Below are positions 28,555-38,607 of a DNA stretch of 64,000 bases, in pieces. How positions within the stretch are numbered: the stretch's first letter is position 1; every line of letters starts with the position of its first letter. Source of the DNA: JAZKFT01 sp965246935. Lineage in GTDB: Bacteria; Bacteroidota; Bacteroidia; Chitinophagales; Chitinophagaceae. Both the position numbers and the translations under genes were made by a program. The notes under the pieces were generated by a model. That model saw nothing but the letters and a program-made list of their open reading frames with translations. It did not search any database and was not told the origin of the DNA. The stretch is taken from contig CBDFGC010000002.1 of the NCBI GenBank assembly GCA_965246935.1, positions 1 to 64,000 on the forward strand, read 5' to 3'.

Positions 28555-29061
28555 ATGTCAAGTGAAAAAGCAATATTAGCCGGTGGCTGTTTTTGGGGAA
28601 TGGAAGAGTTGATACGGGAACTACCCGGTGTAATATCCACCAGGGTTGGCTATACGGGGGGCGACGTGAAAAATGCTACCTATCGTAATCATGGCACCCA
28701 TGCAGAAGCCCTCGCTATTACATTTGATCCGGACAAGTTTTCGTACCGCAAGTTGCTGGAATTTTTCTTCCGGATACATAACCCTACTACCAAGAACCGG
28801 CAGGGAAATGATATGGGTACTTCTTACCGGTCTGCTATTTATTATCTAAACGAGGCGCAACAGCATACCGCAGAAGCATTGATTCAGGAAATGGATGCCT
28901 CCGGTGTGTGGCCTGGGAAAATTGTAACCGAAGTGGCTCCTGCCTCGGACTTTTGGGATGCTGAAGAAGAACACCAGGCTTACCTGCAAAAACATCCTCA
29001 CGGATACACCTGCCATTATGTTCGGCCCAAATGGCAACTGTCTGAATTAAAACAGGCCTAA
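28555..29061 (+). CDS. msrA: Peptide-methionine (S)-S-oxide reductase MsrA
   Basis: A 168-residue enzyme that reduces methionine-S-sulfoxide in proteins. The catalytic Cys is in GGCFWGMEELI (residue 12). The motifs VGYTGG, RNHGTHAEA, FFRIHNPTT and NDMGTSYRSAIYY follow, and a C-terminal Cys in HGYTCHYVRP is a likely resolving residue. No MsrB domain is fused. No signal peptide is present, so it acts in the cytoplasm. Confidence 0.96.
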   Translation: MSSEKAILAGGCFWGMEELIRELPGVISTRVGYTGGDVKNATYRNHGTHAEALAITFDPDKFSYRKLLEFFFRIHNPTTKNRQGNDMGTSYRSAIYYLNEAQQHTAEALIQEMDASGVWPGKIVTEVAPASDFWDAEEEHQAYLQKHPHGYTCHYVRPKWQLSELKQA

Positions 29062-29174
29062 TTATTTCTGCGTCTCCGGCACTTTGATCCTTTGGATTCG
29101 TATTAATCCTTTTCAATATTGATGCGAATCCAAAAGTTTAGATATAAGAAGTACTACCGAAGAGAATAATTGCA

Positions 29175-29819
29175 TTAATTGTTCAGAATGAAAGCTACCA
29201 TGCTTTTAGGACCGTGTGCACCTAACACCAGGGATTGTTCTATGTCGGCTGTTTTGGAGGGGCCGGCAATGAACGCTGCAAAGCCATACTCCGCACCGCC
29301 AATTTTGTTATAGGCATCGTGCATAGTACGCACAATATTACTTTTAGAAATAATGACCACCAGGCTTTGCGAAATAAATGGCAGTACCCGCTCCGGCATC
29401 TCTTTTTCTGTAATCCAGACAGAACCGTTTTCTGCCACGGCCATTGTGGCGTGAACAATGCACACATCCACATCTTCAAACTGGTGCATGGTTTGGCTGC
29501 CATCTGCTATTTCGGCTACGGTGCTCAGCACGTTATCAAACGATACTATTCGTTTTACACCTGCAAAGTCTTTTTTTATTTGTGCTACAATTTCATCATA
29601 GCTATTTACCAGGTACGGCTGCCCCCCAATACCGGTTAATACTGTCATGTATTTCTGTAGCACGTCATCAAAATAGGGGGCAAATACCGGTACTTCCGGC
29701 AGGTCGATCCACTCCGGTTGATTTTGTTTAATGGCCTGCAGCATTGCATCCCGGCTGCTTTTGCCGCTGGCTTTTAAGGCATCGTATTCCTGGTGTGCTT
29801 TCTCGGTAGCTGATTTCAT
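29175..29819 (-). CDS. lutC: Lactate utilisation protein LutC (LUD domain)
   Basis: A 214-residue LUD-domain subunit of the LutABC L-lactate oxidation complex. The core FEDVDVCIVHATMAVAENGS and VWITEKEMPERVLPF, with the end AAFIAGPSKTADIEQSLVLG and AHGPKSM, is diagnostic. The chosen ATG (29819) is supported by the downstream coding pattern; an upstream in-frame ATG adds 13 unlikely residues. It is separated from lutB by a DUF4386 gene, which is unusual. Confidence 0.9.
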   Translation of the reverse strand: MKSATEKAHQEYDALKASGKSSRDAMLQAIKQNQPEWIDLPEVPVFAPYFDDVLQKYMTVLTGIGGQPYLVNSYDEIVAQIKKDFAGVKRIVSFDNVLSTVAEIADGSQTMHQFEDVDVCIVHATMAVAENGSVWITEKEMPERVLPFISQSLVVIISKSNIVRTMHDAYNKIGGAEYGFAAFIAGPSKTADIEQSLVLGAHGPKSMVAFILNN

Positions 29820-29987
29820 AATGGTTGAACGTTTCGATAGGATGCACCTATCGTTCAAGTATTTTTGCAGGTTGGCATTAGCATTCCTGTCAGCCTAATA
29901 CCGAATTGAAGATAAATAGAATTCCTGATGTTAAGGTGAGAGGTGTCAGCCAGCATAGCAAAAACCCTTTTGTTGTGCATCCGTTAT

Positions 29988-30689
29988 TTATTTGTCTTGT
30001 TCTTCCTTAATCCTCGACCCTTTAATTAATAACCATAACATAAATATTAGCTCTCCAAAAAAAGTAATTGTTATGAATCTTAAATTAAAGTCGGGAAATA
30101 AAAAAGGTTTTAAAGTATCTGTCAAATAGCCTATGCCTGAGATGATGAGCAATAATCCCATTATATTCGGTATATAGTGGGATTTAAAAACCAGGTAGCC
30201 AAGAAGGATAAGATGAATGCTAAAAAATAAAATTCCGAAGTGGTAACCGCTTCGGAACGTTGTAAGATAAAGCATTACCTGTGCATATAACTGAGTTTGT
30301 CCAAACATGATTAAATAATCATGATTAGTCAACAATTTAAAAACAGCAACAAGGTTAAGTAGTGCAACTAACGCCATCACAGAAAACACCAACCGAATCC
30401 ATGCTGTTAGTAGCGAAAGTGGTTCATTGACTGGTTTCATCAAAATGTATAATGCCCAGGACACTACAATGTCACCAGAAAAGGTTAACAAGTATCCGAA
30501 GATAGCAGAAACGAAAAGTGTTTTATTACTTGTAATATTTTTTACTGTTTCTGCCGCATTTGTCGGATTAATGAGTTTTGGATAAATAAAAAGTTCGGAA
30601 AAAGGAGCAATTAACGCCATGACAAGAATAGTAAGCCCAACAACGAGAGCGGCTGTGCGAAGAGAAATTGGTGGTGCATTATTTATCAT
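29988..30689 (-). CDS. DUF4386 family membrane protein
   Basis: A 233-residue integral membrane protein with about six hydrophobic segments, beginning TAALVVGLTILVMALIAPF and containing FGYLLTFSGDIVVSWALYI and HFGILFFSIHLILLGYLVF. This matches DUF4386 proteins, which have no established function. It lies between lutB and lutC on the same strand, 220 bases from lutB, so it may be an insertion into an ancestral lutABC operon. Confidence 0.8.
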   Translation of the reverse strand: MINNAPPISLRTAALVVGLTILVMALIAPFSELFIYPKLINPTNAAETVKNITSNKTLFVSAIFGYLLTFSGDIVVSWALYILMKPVNEPLSLLTAWIRLVFSVMALVALLNLVAVFKLLTNHDYLIMFGQTQLYAQVMLYLTTFRSGYHFGILFFSIHLILLGYLVFKSHYIPNIMGLLLIISGIGYLTDTLKPFLFPDFNLRFITITFFGELIFMLWLLIKGSRIKEEQDK

Positions 30690-30909
30690 TAGATTGTACT
30701 ATATGTTTGATGGCTTTTATAATGATTCACAACACTGATGTATTGCGCCTCTCAATGTAATACCAGTTTCAAACAGACAATTTCGGACTGGCCGGGACAC
30801 GGTGGACAACTGGCAACTTGCCTGCCGGCAGGCAGGTAAGCAAATCAGTTTTGGGCATCTGAAATAAAAGCTGCGACCTGATTAAATCTGGTATTAATAA
30901 GCTTTTTTT

Positions 30910-32289
30910 TTACTTTTCTTCCTTCCTGTTCTTCTTATACCATTCGGCAAAGGATTGCTTCGGCGGTTCCGGCATTTCTCTTTCCTTGTACCAGGGGTTT
31001 AATCTGTTTTTAGCAGCAAAGCCCAGGTATTTTAAAAACAGGCGGCCCGTTTTACCTGCAAACCGGTAAACCGATGGATGCGATAAGGTAAAGGTCATGC
31101 CTTCCATGCTCAGCTTTTTGGCAGTGCCGGTATAGCCTTCTTTGCCAAGCACCTGCCGCCATTTATACAACTGTTCATGGATATTGATTTTTACCGGGCA
31201 CACATTGGTACAACTGCCGCAAAGTGTAGAGGCAAAAGGTAGATCGGCATACTGCTTCATATCTAAATTAGGGGCCAGGATAGAGCCAATAGGCCCGGCA
31301 ATAGCGGTATGATAACTATGCCCGCCACTACGGCGATACACCGGGCAGGTATTAAAGCAGGCCGCACAGCGAATACATTTTAACGAGCTGCGGAAATCGG
31401 GCCGGCCGAGTTGGGTACTACGACCATTGTCCACAATCACTATATGCATTTCCTGCCCTACACGAGGCTTTTTGAAATGGCTGCTGTACGTAGTAATCGG
31501 CTGGCCGGTAGCACTACGGGTAAGCAGCCGCAGGAATACTCCCAAGTGCCTGCGTTGCGGAATGATTTTCTCAAAACCCATGCTGGCAATATGCACATCG
31601 GACAGGTGGGCGCCCATATCGGCATTGCCTTCATTGGTGCAAACCACAAACTCACCGGTTTCAGCAATCGCAAAGTTGACACCTGTCAGTGCTGCCCGCC
31701 TGGTAAGAAACTTTTCCCGGAGGTGCTCACGGGCTGCTGCCGTTAAAAAGGCAGGATCGTGATTCCCTTTTTCCGTTTGCAAATGCTCATGAAAAGTATT
31801 GCTTACATCTTCTTTTTTCAGGTGGATGGCAGGCAGCACAATATGGCTTGGCGGTTCTTTTCGCATTTGTACAATGCGTTCGCCCAGGTCGGTATCAATT
31901 ACATCTATGCCATGCTCCTGCAGGTAATGGTTCAGGTGGCACTCTTCTGTAAGCATGCTCTTGCTTTTTACCATCTGGTTAATCCCATGCTGCTGAAGAA
32001 TATGATGAATAATTTTATTGTGTTCATCTGCATCGGCAGCCCAGTGAATCTGAATGCCATTGGCCGTTGCTTTTTCTTCAAATGCGGTGAGATAATCATG
32101 CATATTACTCAGCACATTGTTTTTGATCTGCGAAGCCGTTTCCCGCAGTTCTTCCCACTCCGGCAGATCGTGTGCTGCCTTGTCCCGCTTGGTACGGACA
32201 AACCAAAGCGTTTCGTCGTGCCAGTCTACACGGGCTTCGTTTTTATTGAATGCTGTTGCCAGCGTTGCATGATCTTTATGGCTGCTCAT
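30910..32289 (-). CDS. lutB: Lactate utilisation iron-sulfur protein LutB
   Basis: A 459-residue subunit combining a LUD-like domain (about 1-290) with a ferredoxin-type region. Two 4Fe-4S motifs are intact: CIRCAACFNTCPVY and CGSCTNVCPVKI. GVNFAIAETGEFVVCTNEGN and NADMGAHLSDVHI are family signatures. It passes electrons from L-lactate oxidation. It lies 123 bases after lutA on the same strand. Length is normal. Confidence 0.95.
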   Translation of the reverse strand: MSSHKDHATLATAFNKNEARVDWHDETLWFVRTKRDKAAHDLPEWEELRETASQIKNNVLSNMHDYLTAFEEKATANGIQIHWAADADEHNKIIHHILQQHGINQMVKSKSMLTEECHLNHYLQEHGIDVIDTDLGERIVQMRKEPPSHIVLPAIHLKKEDVSNTFHEHLQTEKGNHDPAFLTAAAREHLREKFLTRRAALTGVNFAIAETGEFVVCTNEGNADMGAHLSDVHIASMGFEKIIPQRRHLGVFLRLLTRSATGQPITTYSSHFKKPRVGQEMHIVIVDNGRSTQLGRPDFRSSLKCIRCAACFNTCPVYRRSGGHSYHTAIAGPIGSILAPNLDMKQYADLPFASTLCGSCTNVCPVKINIHEQLYKWRQVLGKEGYTGTAKKLSMEGMTFTLSHPSVYRFAGKTGRLFLKYLGFAAKNRLNPWYKEREMPEPPKQSFAEWYKKNRKEEK

Positions 32290-32412
32290 GTGACTTATTT
32301 TTTACCAGGCTAATTGTCGGATATGATTTCTTTACAATTAAATAAGCTCTTCAAAAAATGGCACTTCCGGGATTTTCCTCACTACCTTTCTTTACTTTTT
32401 GGTTATCACCCT

Positions 32413-33153
32413 TTACTTTCCATTGTTATTTAATATTTCTGCAATGTGCTTGACCTGCACCGTACTTTTTTGCCTGCGTAAAATACCTTCCATGTGCATC
32501 AGGCAACTCATATCGACACCGGTTATAAACTGAGCGCCATGGGCCAGGTGATCGTTTACCCGGTCCTTACCCATCTTGGCGCTCACGGCTTCTTCAGCCA
32601 CGCAAAAAGTGCCGCCAAATCCGCAGCATTCGTCTTTACGGCTCAGTTCTACCAGTTCAATGTCTTTCACCATACCCAGCAACTTATCGGGTTTGGAAAA
32701 TGGTGCTGCTACCAGTTCCGTCATTTGCGAAAGGTGCAGGCCCCGCTGTCCGTGGCAGCTTTGGTGCATGCCCACTTTGTACGGAAAAGATGCTTCCAGT
32801 TTTTCTACTTTCAATATGTCGGTCAGGAACTCGGTCAACTCATACACTTTGCCACGGATGGATTGGGCGGCCGCTTCGTTTTTATCGTCATGCAAATGCT
32901 CTTTGATGTGCAGCAAACAACTACCCGATGGGCAAACGATGTAGTCGTAGTCTTTGAAGTTTTTAATAAACAAGGTATTACAACCGCCGGTCAGGTGTTC
33001 AAAACCGGAATTGGCCATGGGCTGGCCACAGCAGGTTTGGTTCGGCGGAAAACCGACCGTACAGCCTAATTTTTCAAGCAGTTCCAACGTGGCAATAGCT
33101 ACCTGCGGGTAAAACTGATCTACGTAGCAGGGAATAAATAGTCCGATCGTCAT
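32413..33153 (-). CDS. lutA: Lactate utilisation protein LutA (CCG domain)
   Basis: A 246-residue (Fe-S)-binding oxidoreductase subunit with two cysteine-rich CCG domains: NQTCCGQPMANSG with CPSGSC, and DECCGFGGTFCV with GVDMSCL. These ligate Fe-S clusters in the lactate dehydrogenase complex. ATG 33153 (MTIGLFIPCYVDQFYPQVA) is the family start. An in-frame extension of 39 residues upstream is not conserved-looking and begins within repeat-rich DNA. It is the first gene of the lut group. Confidence 0.93.
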   Translation of the reverse strand: MTIGLFIPCYVDQFYPQVAIATLELLEKLGCTVGFPPNQTCCGQPMANSGFEHLTGGCNTLFIKNFKDYDYIVCPSGSCLLHIKEHLHDDKNEAAAQSIRGKVYELTEFLTDILKVEKLEASFPYKVGMHQSCHGQRGLHLSQMTELVAAPFSKPDKLLGMVKDIELVELSRKDECCGFGGTFCVAEEAVSAKMGKDRVNDHLAHGAQFITGVDMSCLMHMEGILRRQKSTVQVKHIAEILNNNGK

Positions 33154-33446
33154 AATAGTGTAGCAAAAAAGCAATCCTGTGTTTTTATTACAACCTGCGG
33201 GCTTCAATAGTTCTATTACAGGCAGTAAACAATCCGTGAAAATAAAAACTCCTGGCAGCATAGCTGTCATGGAGTGTAAGAATACGTTCCCGGTAAGACT
33301 TTTGAGCCATAAGGTCTGCTTTAACCTGATAAAATTTATCCTAAACAGTGAATCGGAAATGTAAAATGGTTCTTAGTAAAGTGGTCAAAATAACTTGTAC
33401 AATTGAAGCAGGATTTTATTCAGCGTTGGTTGCCCCTAACCCTTTT

Positions 33447-33838
33447 AGGGCAATGTCATTAAGATAAGCCCCATCGGGGCTTTCTGTTTGTAGCAAACAA
33501 AGAGGCAAAGGCAATCATTGCCACGTAGTGGCTACCCCTTCTCTGATCAGGTAGCCACTACGTGGCATGCACCAACATCATTGATTTCTATCTTCTACAA
33601 ACAGGTTGCACCTACGGCGCATAACTGCTACATCAATCCTTCACTTAATCACATTGCCCTACAGGGGAACTCGTTTTTACCTGAAAAATTAGTGATAACT
33701 ACGAGTATTTTGAAGTTCCTATGAAGTTTGAAAGTGTCCAAAAGCCCCCTTTAGAGCCTGTCCCGTACCGATAGGTCGGGAGGGTTTGGAGGCGACCAGG
33801 CCAGATTGATGAAATGTTCAAGTTATTTTGATAACTTT
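33447..33838. repeat. Composite intergenic repeat, copy A (block M then arm X)
   Basis: Block M (33447-33660) is bounded by inverted decamers AGGGCAATGT and ACATTGCCCT. It contains AAGCCCC-ATC-GGGGCTT, a strong 18-bp inverted repeat TGCCACGTAGTGGCTACC (33519-33536) / GGTAGCCACTACGTGGCA (33550-33567), and GTTGCACCTACGGCGCATA. Arm X (33661-33838) ends in AAGTTATTTTGATAACTT, itself palindromic. Both blocks recur at 57801-58194, but with X on the other side. The surrounding 33154-33911 has no gene. Confidence 0.85.
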
Positions 33839-33911
33839 TCTTATCAATATAACAAGCTCCCGTAAATAATAAATTTTACGGGAGCCTGTGTTTAATAAAA
33901 ACAACCTGGTA

Positions 33912-35621
33912 TTAGTACTTTACGAAATGTTCATTGGAGGAAGTGCCGTCTGTGTGCATAATCCGAAGTGTGTACCTACCGGGTTGAAGCGCTGAAATGG
34001 AATAAGTAGTTGTATAGTTACCTAACGCTAATTGCGAAATAGTACGCCCTGCGGCATCCAGCAAAATAGCCTTTTGTAATCCTTCACCCTGAATGTTGAT
34101 GACCTCTTTTGCAGGATTTGGGAACAGCAGTACTGGTTTATCAGCAGAAGCCCATTGTACGGCCACCGTTTTGCTAATGCTGGTTTTACCATCGGCATCT
34201 TCCTGCAGTAGCCTATAGTATGCTTTTTTGCAGGCGGTTCCCATTGCAGATGCATCATCACTAAACTGATAGCTTTTTTGAACGACAGAATTGCCTGACC
34301 CATTTACCCATCCAATATTTTTAAAACCAATACCATCAGCACTACGTTGTATATGAAAGCCCTTATTGTTTGTTTCGGTAGCAGTGGTCCATTCTACACT
34401 GGCTTTACAGGTACTGTTAGCAGCAGCTTTAAAGTTCAATAACGAAATGGGCAAAGGCGGCCCTACATTAAAGGAGGTGGTAATAACGGGCCCATTATTA
34501 TACTGAACCTGAAACGTCCATGTGCCGCTCATAGCATTAGCCGGAAGCGTGTTGTACCAATACCAATAACTGGCATCATACGTAGTAGGAGAGGAGTGGG
34601 TCCACTGTGACCATACCACCCCGTTAGGCTGTACTATTTTATAGGTAGAAATGACGCTGGCAATCTGGTCATGGTAAAAAGCAGTCATATAAATCATGTC
34701 TCCAGGGCTAAATTGTATAGCTGCATTGGTAGTTTCAACAGCGGGGCAGGTAGGCATTGCTGCTGCCTGCTTACCCACCTGTACCCGGTTAATCATACTT
34801 TCCCGGTAGGGCTTCTGAGCTGCCCAGCTAAGGCCCGCATTAAACAAGGCTCCGTTGTTGCAGGCGCCCTGCCAGGGATCTACTAATTGTGTTTGAGCAG
34901 CATTGGCATACACTTCAAAATGCAGATGCGGCCCTGTACTGTTTCCGCTACTGCCAACTACGCCTAATTTTTCGCCCAATGCTACAGTTTGCCCAATATT
35001 TTTGGTAGTTACACTTCCGCTTTTCATGTGCCCATACCATGCTACGGAGCCATCGGCGTGTTGTACATATACGGCATTCCACAAACAAGCGGTGGTACAA
35101 AAAGCACAACTGTGATCAGGGCTGCCATCATTTTTATCGATAATGGTTCCCGGAGCCGCTGCAATAATTTCTACCTCATTGTTTTGCTGTTTCAGTTGCC
35201 CGAATGGCCAGGTAAAAATATCGGTACCAGCGTGGTTATAGCCATTGCTTTGGTCGTAGGTGCGGGTACCACAGTTGTAATCTTTTAACAGGTTCGGGTA
35301 GGCTGAATTTTCGTCCACATAATTACTGATTCCATAATAGCTGGGGTCGGTTAGGCCGGCGGCCAGGCGTAGCGGCCAGGCAAACGATGTAGCCTGAATG
35401 CGCTGAGACGGCGCATTTTCATCCGGCAAAATACCCTGCTGCCGCAGCGTTGCCTGCTGCCGGCGTAAACGGATTTTGATTTCTTCTGATTGCTGCGGTG
35501 TAACACATTGCGATGCAGGAAAACGGTACTCCCCACAGTTTGTTCCTATTTGTTGAGATTTTACATTAGTAGCCACAAAAAGTAGCGCAGTCACAAAAAT
35601 TGAAGTAGAAAATTTTATCAT
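33912..35621 (-). CDS. Secreted M23 peptidase with T9SS sorting domain
   Basis: A 569-residue exported zinc endopeptidase of the LytM/M23 family, likely acting on peptidoglycan. ATG 35621 precedes a signal peptide (SIFVTALLFVATNVKSQ); six residues upstream a TTG is possible. The metal-site motifs are in YNHAGTDIF (His, Asp), WYGHMKSGS and GPHLHFEVY. A mid region has carbohydrate-binding-like beta folds, and the C-terminal ~80 residues form a type A T9SS signal (VLLFPNPAKEVINIQGEGL, then LQPGRYTLRI). The product is therefore exported through type IX secretion. Confidence 0.9.
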   Translation of the reverse strand: MIKFSTSIFVTALLFVATNVKSQQIGTNCGEYRFPASQCVTPQQSEEIKIRLRRQQATLRQQGILPDENAPSQRIQATSFAWPLRLAAGLTDPSYYGISNYVDENSAYPNLLKDYNCGTRTYDQSNGYNHAGTDIFTWPFGQLKQQNNEVEIIAAAPGTIIDKNDGSPDHSCAFCTTACLWNAVYVQHADGSVAWYGHMKSGSVTTKNIGQTVALGEKLGVVGSSGNSTGPHLHFEVYANAAQTQLVDPWQGACNNGALFNAGLSWAAQKPYRESMINRVQVGKQAAAMPTCPAVETTNAAIQFSPGDMIYMTAFYHDQIASVISTYKIVQPNGVVWSQWTHSSPTTYDASYWYWYNTLPANAMSGTWTFQVQYNNGPVITTSFNVGPPLPISLLNFKAAANSTCKASVEWTTATETNNKGFHIQRSADGIGFKNIGWVNGSGNSVVQKSYQFSDDASAMGTACKKAYYRLLQEDADGKTSISKTVAVQWASADKPVLLFPNPAKEVINIQGEGLQKAILLDAAGRTISQLALGNYTTTYSISALQPGRYTLRIMHTDGTSSNEHFVKY

Positions 35622-36041
35622 CTGAAAAAGTTTAATCAAAAGTAGATTTTTTTACCAGTGAGCAGTATACTCAATATGAAGTACTGAATGAGCGACTGTA
35701 GCACTTCCGGCATAAAATTTACACGAAGCTATCAAACCGCCTTTTATGCCAGACTAAAACAAACAAAAATCCGGAGTATATGGAAAGCTGGTAGCCGCCT
35801 CCAACGATGGCACCAACGGGGCTATAATGAAAAAACGAACCAGCCGCAGGGTGCTTTAGAACCGAATGGTGCTGATGAAGGAACAAGCCAAAAAACAAGG
35901 ATGAAGGAAGGAAATCATAAACGATTCTGCTGCCTTTGCAGGAACGTTTACTTTTAGCACTTTGCAATCGGGTAAAGTTTTCACGTCGAATAGCAGGGTA
36001 TGTTAGATATGTTCACTGTCCGCAGATTGTGTACTCTTTAT
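35622..36041. other. Non-coding stretch, nothing recognised
   Basis: A short frame at 35688 shows no domain, start signal or codon pattern that supports a gene. The sequence is mixed in composition with no clear hairpin or repeat. It must hold the upstream signals of the M23 peptidase gene. Confidence 0.4.
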
Positions 36042-38240
36042 TTATACCTTCATTTTCTGAGCAATACTGTTCATCAGTACCACATCTTCGTTCCAGTTTT
36101 TTAATTGCCGTTTATATTCATCCTGTGTTTTAGTGATCCGGAGTGTATGCGGCGTTCCTTTTTTAATCGTTTCCGTTTGCAGATCAATGACAACATTTAG
36201 AATGGCGCTTTCCATGTCGCTTCTTTCCTGTTGAATCTTCCGGTAATCAAACACCTTTTCATCGGGCGATTCCAGGAAAGCTTTCAGCAAATTCCATTGT
36301 TTTTGATAGCTGGTTGCTGATGGCACTTTCCTACTCCAATTGATGGGCGGCTGCGGCTGGTTGTTTGCCCTTTCCTGCAAATAGTGATGGCAAAAGGCCA
36401 GCAGGGTAGCCGATAGCGCCGTATTTTCTTGTAGTGCCAATAGCTGGGGCGACAATACCTTATGAATATAATCCCTGGGCGCCTGTTGGGTAAGTGCAGC
36501 AGTAATACTGTTTATCCATGCTTCGCCCTGCGGCCAATGGTTTTCTATCTCAAATAAATTTTTTAAAGCAATACTGGTTACCCGTTTTTGTGAACGACCG
36601 GGGCTTACTAATACCGTTGTAAAATATTGGGGCAGCAGTACTATTTGCTGATGGGCAACGCTGTGTACTATTGGGTTATCCGGCAATGCCTTTAGGATAG
36701 CAATTAATTGCTCAAGTTCCGCCGTGGCGCCGGGCTGTACCACCCGTTCAAATAGCTCGCGGGTTGTTTCAGGCCTGAAAAATATAACCAGTTTCACCCA
36801 ATGGGCTACATCGATATGTATGAAATACGACTGGCATACAGCGGAGCTAAGTTTCAAAAAAAAGGCTTCCTCTTTTTGATGAATCACCCAATTGGCAATC
36901 ACCTGATAGTTTGCCTCTTCATCGCTATGGGTCTTTTCTAATCCATTTGATAATATGGATTTCGCTGCTTCAATTTCACGGCTGGTTGCCTTAGCAAAAT
37001 TTTTATTGAAATAACCAATCCATGCCAGTTTACTGGTAGTGTTTTGCCCCAAAAGTAATTGTGCATTGGTTTTTGGCGACCATATCATTACGGCACCGTA
37101 ATGATACCAGTGCATCAGGTCGGGCCCATAGTTGCCCATATAACCGGTGTTTTCCTTCATAACCGGCTCCCCTTCATTCAGCGGAAAAGAGGTGATCAGG
37201 TCGTCCGCTTCAAATGTTACATTGCTTAAAAAAGGAATATCGCTTTTAGCCCAGTGTTCAATGGACAATTCTTCTTCATATACTTCGCTCATCTTTGCAT
37301 TTTCATCGTCATCCTCATCGCCATAATAACCTCCGCCACCTTCGGGTGCCCCCATCAGGTAAGAGGTTACCAGGCAAAGTTTTGAATAATACCCTGCTTT
37401 TTGGGCAGCCTTTACCAACGCTGCGGCTTTGGGCCGGTCGTTTAGTTTCAGGGCATCTGCCGAAAAATTCTCAGGCGTATATTGATGGCCCAGTAAAATA
37501 ATAGCGGGTTTGGCGTTACTGCCGACCTGGTGCTTTATTAGTATTTCAGTTAACGCATCTGCCCCTTTTTCAATAGATGACGGCGATATTGTTTTACCGG
37601 CTTTTTGCTGCACCAGGTTGTACACCAGGCTAATACGGTAGCCCGATGTAACCGGCTTAACCTGGTGCTCGCAGTCGGCATAAAAAGCGGCATAGTTAAT
37701 TTGATAATCGGCGTCATTCGCAAAGCTTACCACTTCCTGCGCTTCTTCAAATGTTACTATTAGTTCTCCGCCGGTATATTTGGAAGGCAATTCAATGACC
37801 AGCGTTCCAAACATGCCTTTCTCTTTTTCAAAGTCTTTGTGCGGCAGGAAAAAACTGCCTTTTTCGTAAATGAGCAGTTTATAAAGATGGGCTGCTATTT
37901 TGTAATCTTCAAGCCCCAGGCCGGGCTTAATCCGGGCAATGGCTTCATTCAAAAAACCGGCCCAGCGGCTATTATGAAACGTTAGTTTGGTAGCATCTAT
38001 TTCCCAGGTGTTCCTTACCGTTTTATCTACCAGCGTTTGAGCTCCTTTGCCAAAAGGCGCCTGCTGTGCAATGGCTATCAATCCTTTCGCCTGCGCTGCA
38101 TTTACCGGGTAGGCAATTTCGCCAAAGCCTTCCACTTCCAGGCCCGGAAAAATAAATTCCGACGTATGTACACTTACAAATTTGCCACTGCCTTTTAAAT
38201 CTTTCAGGCTGTTTAGGATTTCTTCTTTTACATTTTTCAT
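36042..38240 (-). CDS. Large 2OG-Fe(II) oxygenase-superfamily protein
   Basis: A 732-residue cytoplasmic protein. The first ~230 residues form a prolyl-hydroxylase-like 2-oxoglutarate/iron(II) dioxygenase domain: the iron ligands His and Asp lie in LPHKDFEKEKGMFGTLVI, the third ligand His in ADCEHQVKPV, and the 2OG-binding Arg in SGYRISLVYNL. The remaining ~500 residues are helical with an acidic stretch (YYGDEDDDENAKMSEVYEEE) and are not recognised. Such large two-part proteins are known across bacteria and fungi without assigned substrate. Confidence 0.85.
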   Translation of the reverse strand: MKNVKEEILNSLKDLKGSGKFVSVHTSEFIFPGLEVEGFGEIAYPVNAAQAKGLIAIAQQAPFGKGAQTLVDKTVRNTWEIDATKLTFHNSRWAGFLNEAIARIKPGLGLEDYKIAAHLYKLLIYEKGSFFLPHKDFEKEKGMFGTLVIELPSKYTGGELIVTFEEAQEVVSFANDADYQINYAAFYADCEHQVKPVTSGYRISLVYNLVQQKAGKTISPSSIEKGADALTEILIKHQVGSNAKPAIILLGHQYTPENFSADALKLNDRPKAAALVKAAQKAGYYSKLCLVTSYLMGAPEGGGGYYGDEDDDENAKMSEVYEEELSIEHWAKSDIPFLSNVTFEADDLITSFPLNEGEPVMKENTGYMGNYGPDLMHWYHYGAVMIWSPKTNAQLLLGQNTTSKLAWIGYFNKNFAKATSREIEAAKSILSNGLEKTHSDEEANYQVIANWVIHQKEEAFFLKLSSAVCQSYFIHIDVAHWVKLVIFFRPETTRELFERVVQPGATAELEQLIAILKALPDNPIVHSVAHQQIVLLPQYFTTVLVSPGRSQKRVTSIALKNLFEIENHWPQGEAWINSITAALTQQAPRDYIHKVLSPQLLALQENTALSATLLAFCHHYLQERANNQPQPPINWSRKVPSATSYQKQWNLLKAFLESPDEKVFDYRKIQQERSDMESAILNVVIDLQTETIKKGTPHTLRITKTQDEYKRQLKNWNEDVVLMNSIAQKMKV

Positions 38241-38607
38241 ATAGGCTGTGTATTAACACCGGGGCTGACTGGTAAAAATAATAAGAACCGGGATAAAGCC
38301 CAATATCAGGAAGGATAAAAGAAATAAGCCTTGCAGCTACGGCCAGCGGAGCTACACCTCGGTTCATAGCCCTCTCATTACTATTCGGAAGATAAATTCA
38401 TTCTAAAAAAACTTGTTTAAATTAGTCCTTGTTCTTCAAAATTCTTTTCGCAGATTTTTAGAGAAGAATTTTTGCATTAGATAGCATAAAAAATTTCTTC
38501 CGTACAGTATTGGTGAGTGCACGTACCGGGGTGGGCAGCTTTTTGTGAATTGGAATAATCGATGGCAGTGAAACTGTTCCTTAAAAAGCTGTTCTGTATC
38601 TTTTTTC
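38241..38607. other. Non-coding stretch, nothing recognised
   Basis: No supportable frame, repeat or hairpin. It separates two minus-strand genes and should contain the promoter of the oxygenase gene. Confidence 0.4.

Noticed and set aside
33519..33567. Terminator at the strong 18-bp inverted repeat
   Set aside because: No T-run follows on either strand and the same structure recurs inside repeat copy B, so it belongs to the repeat.
35688..35957. 89-residue plus-strand frame
   Set aside because: Composition and lack of any motif or signal suggest chance; nothing supports translation.
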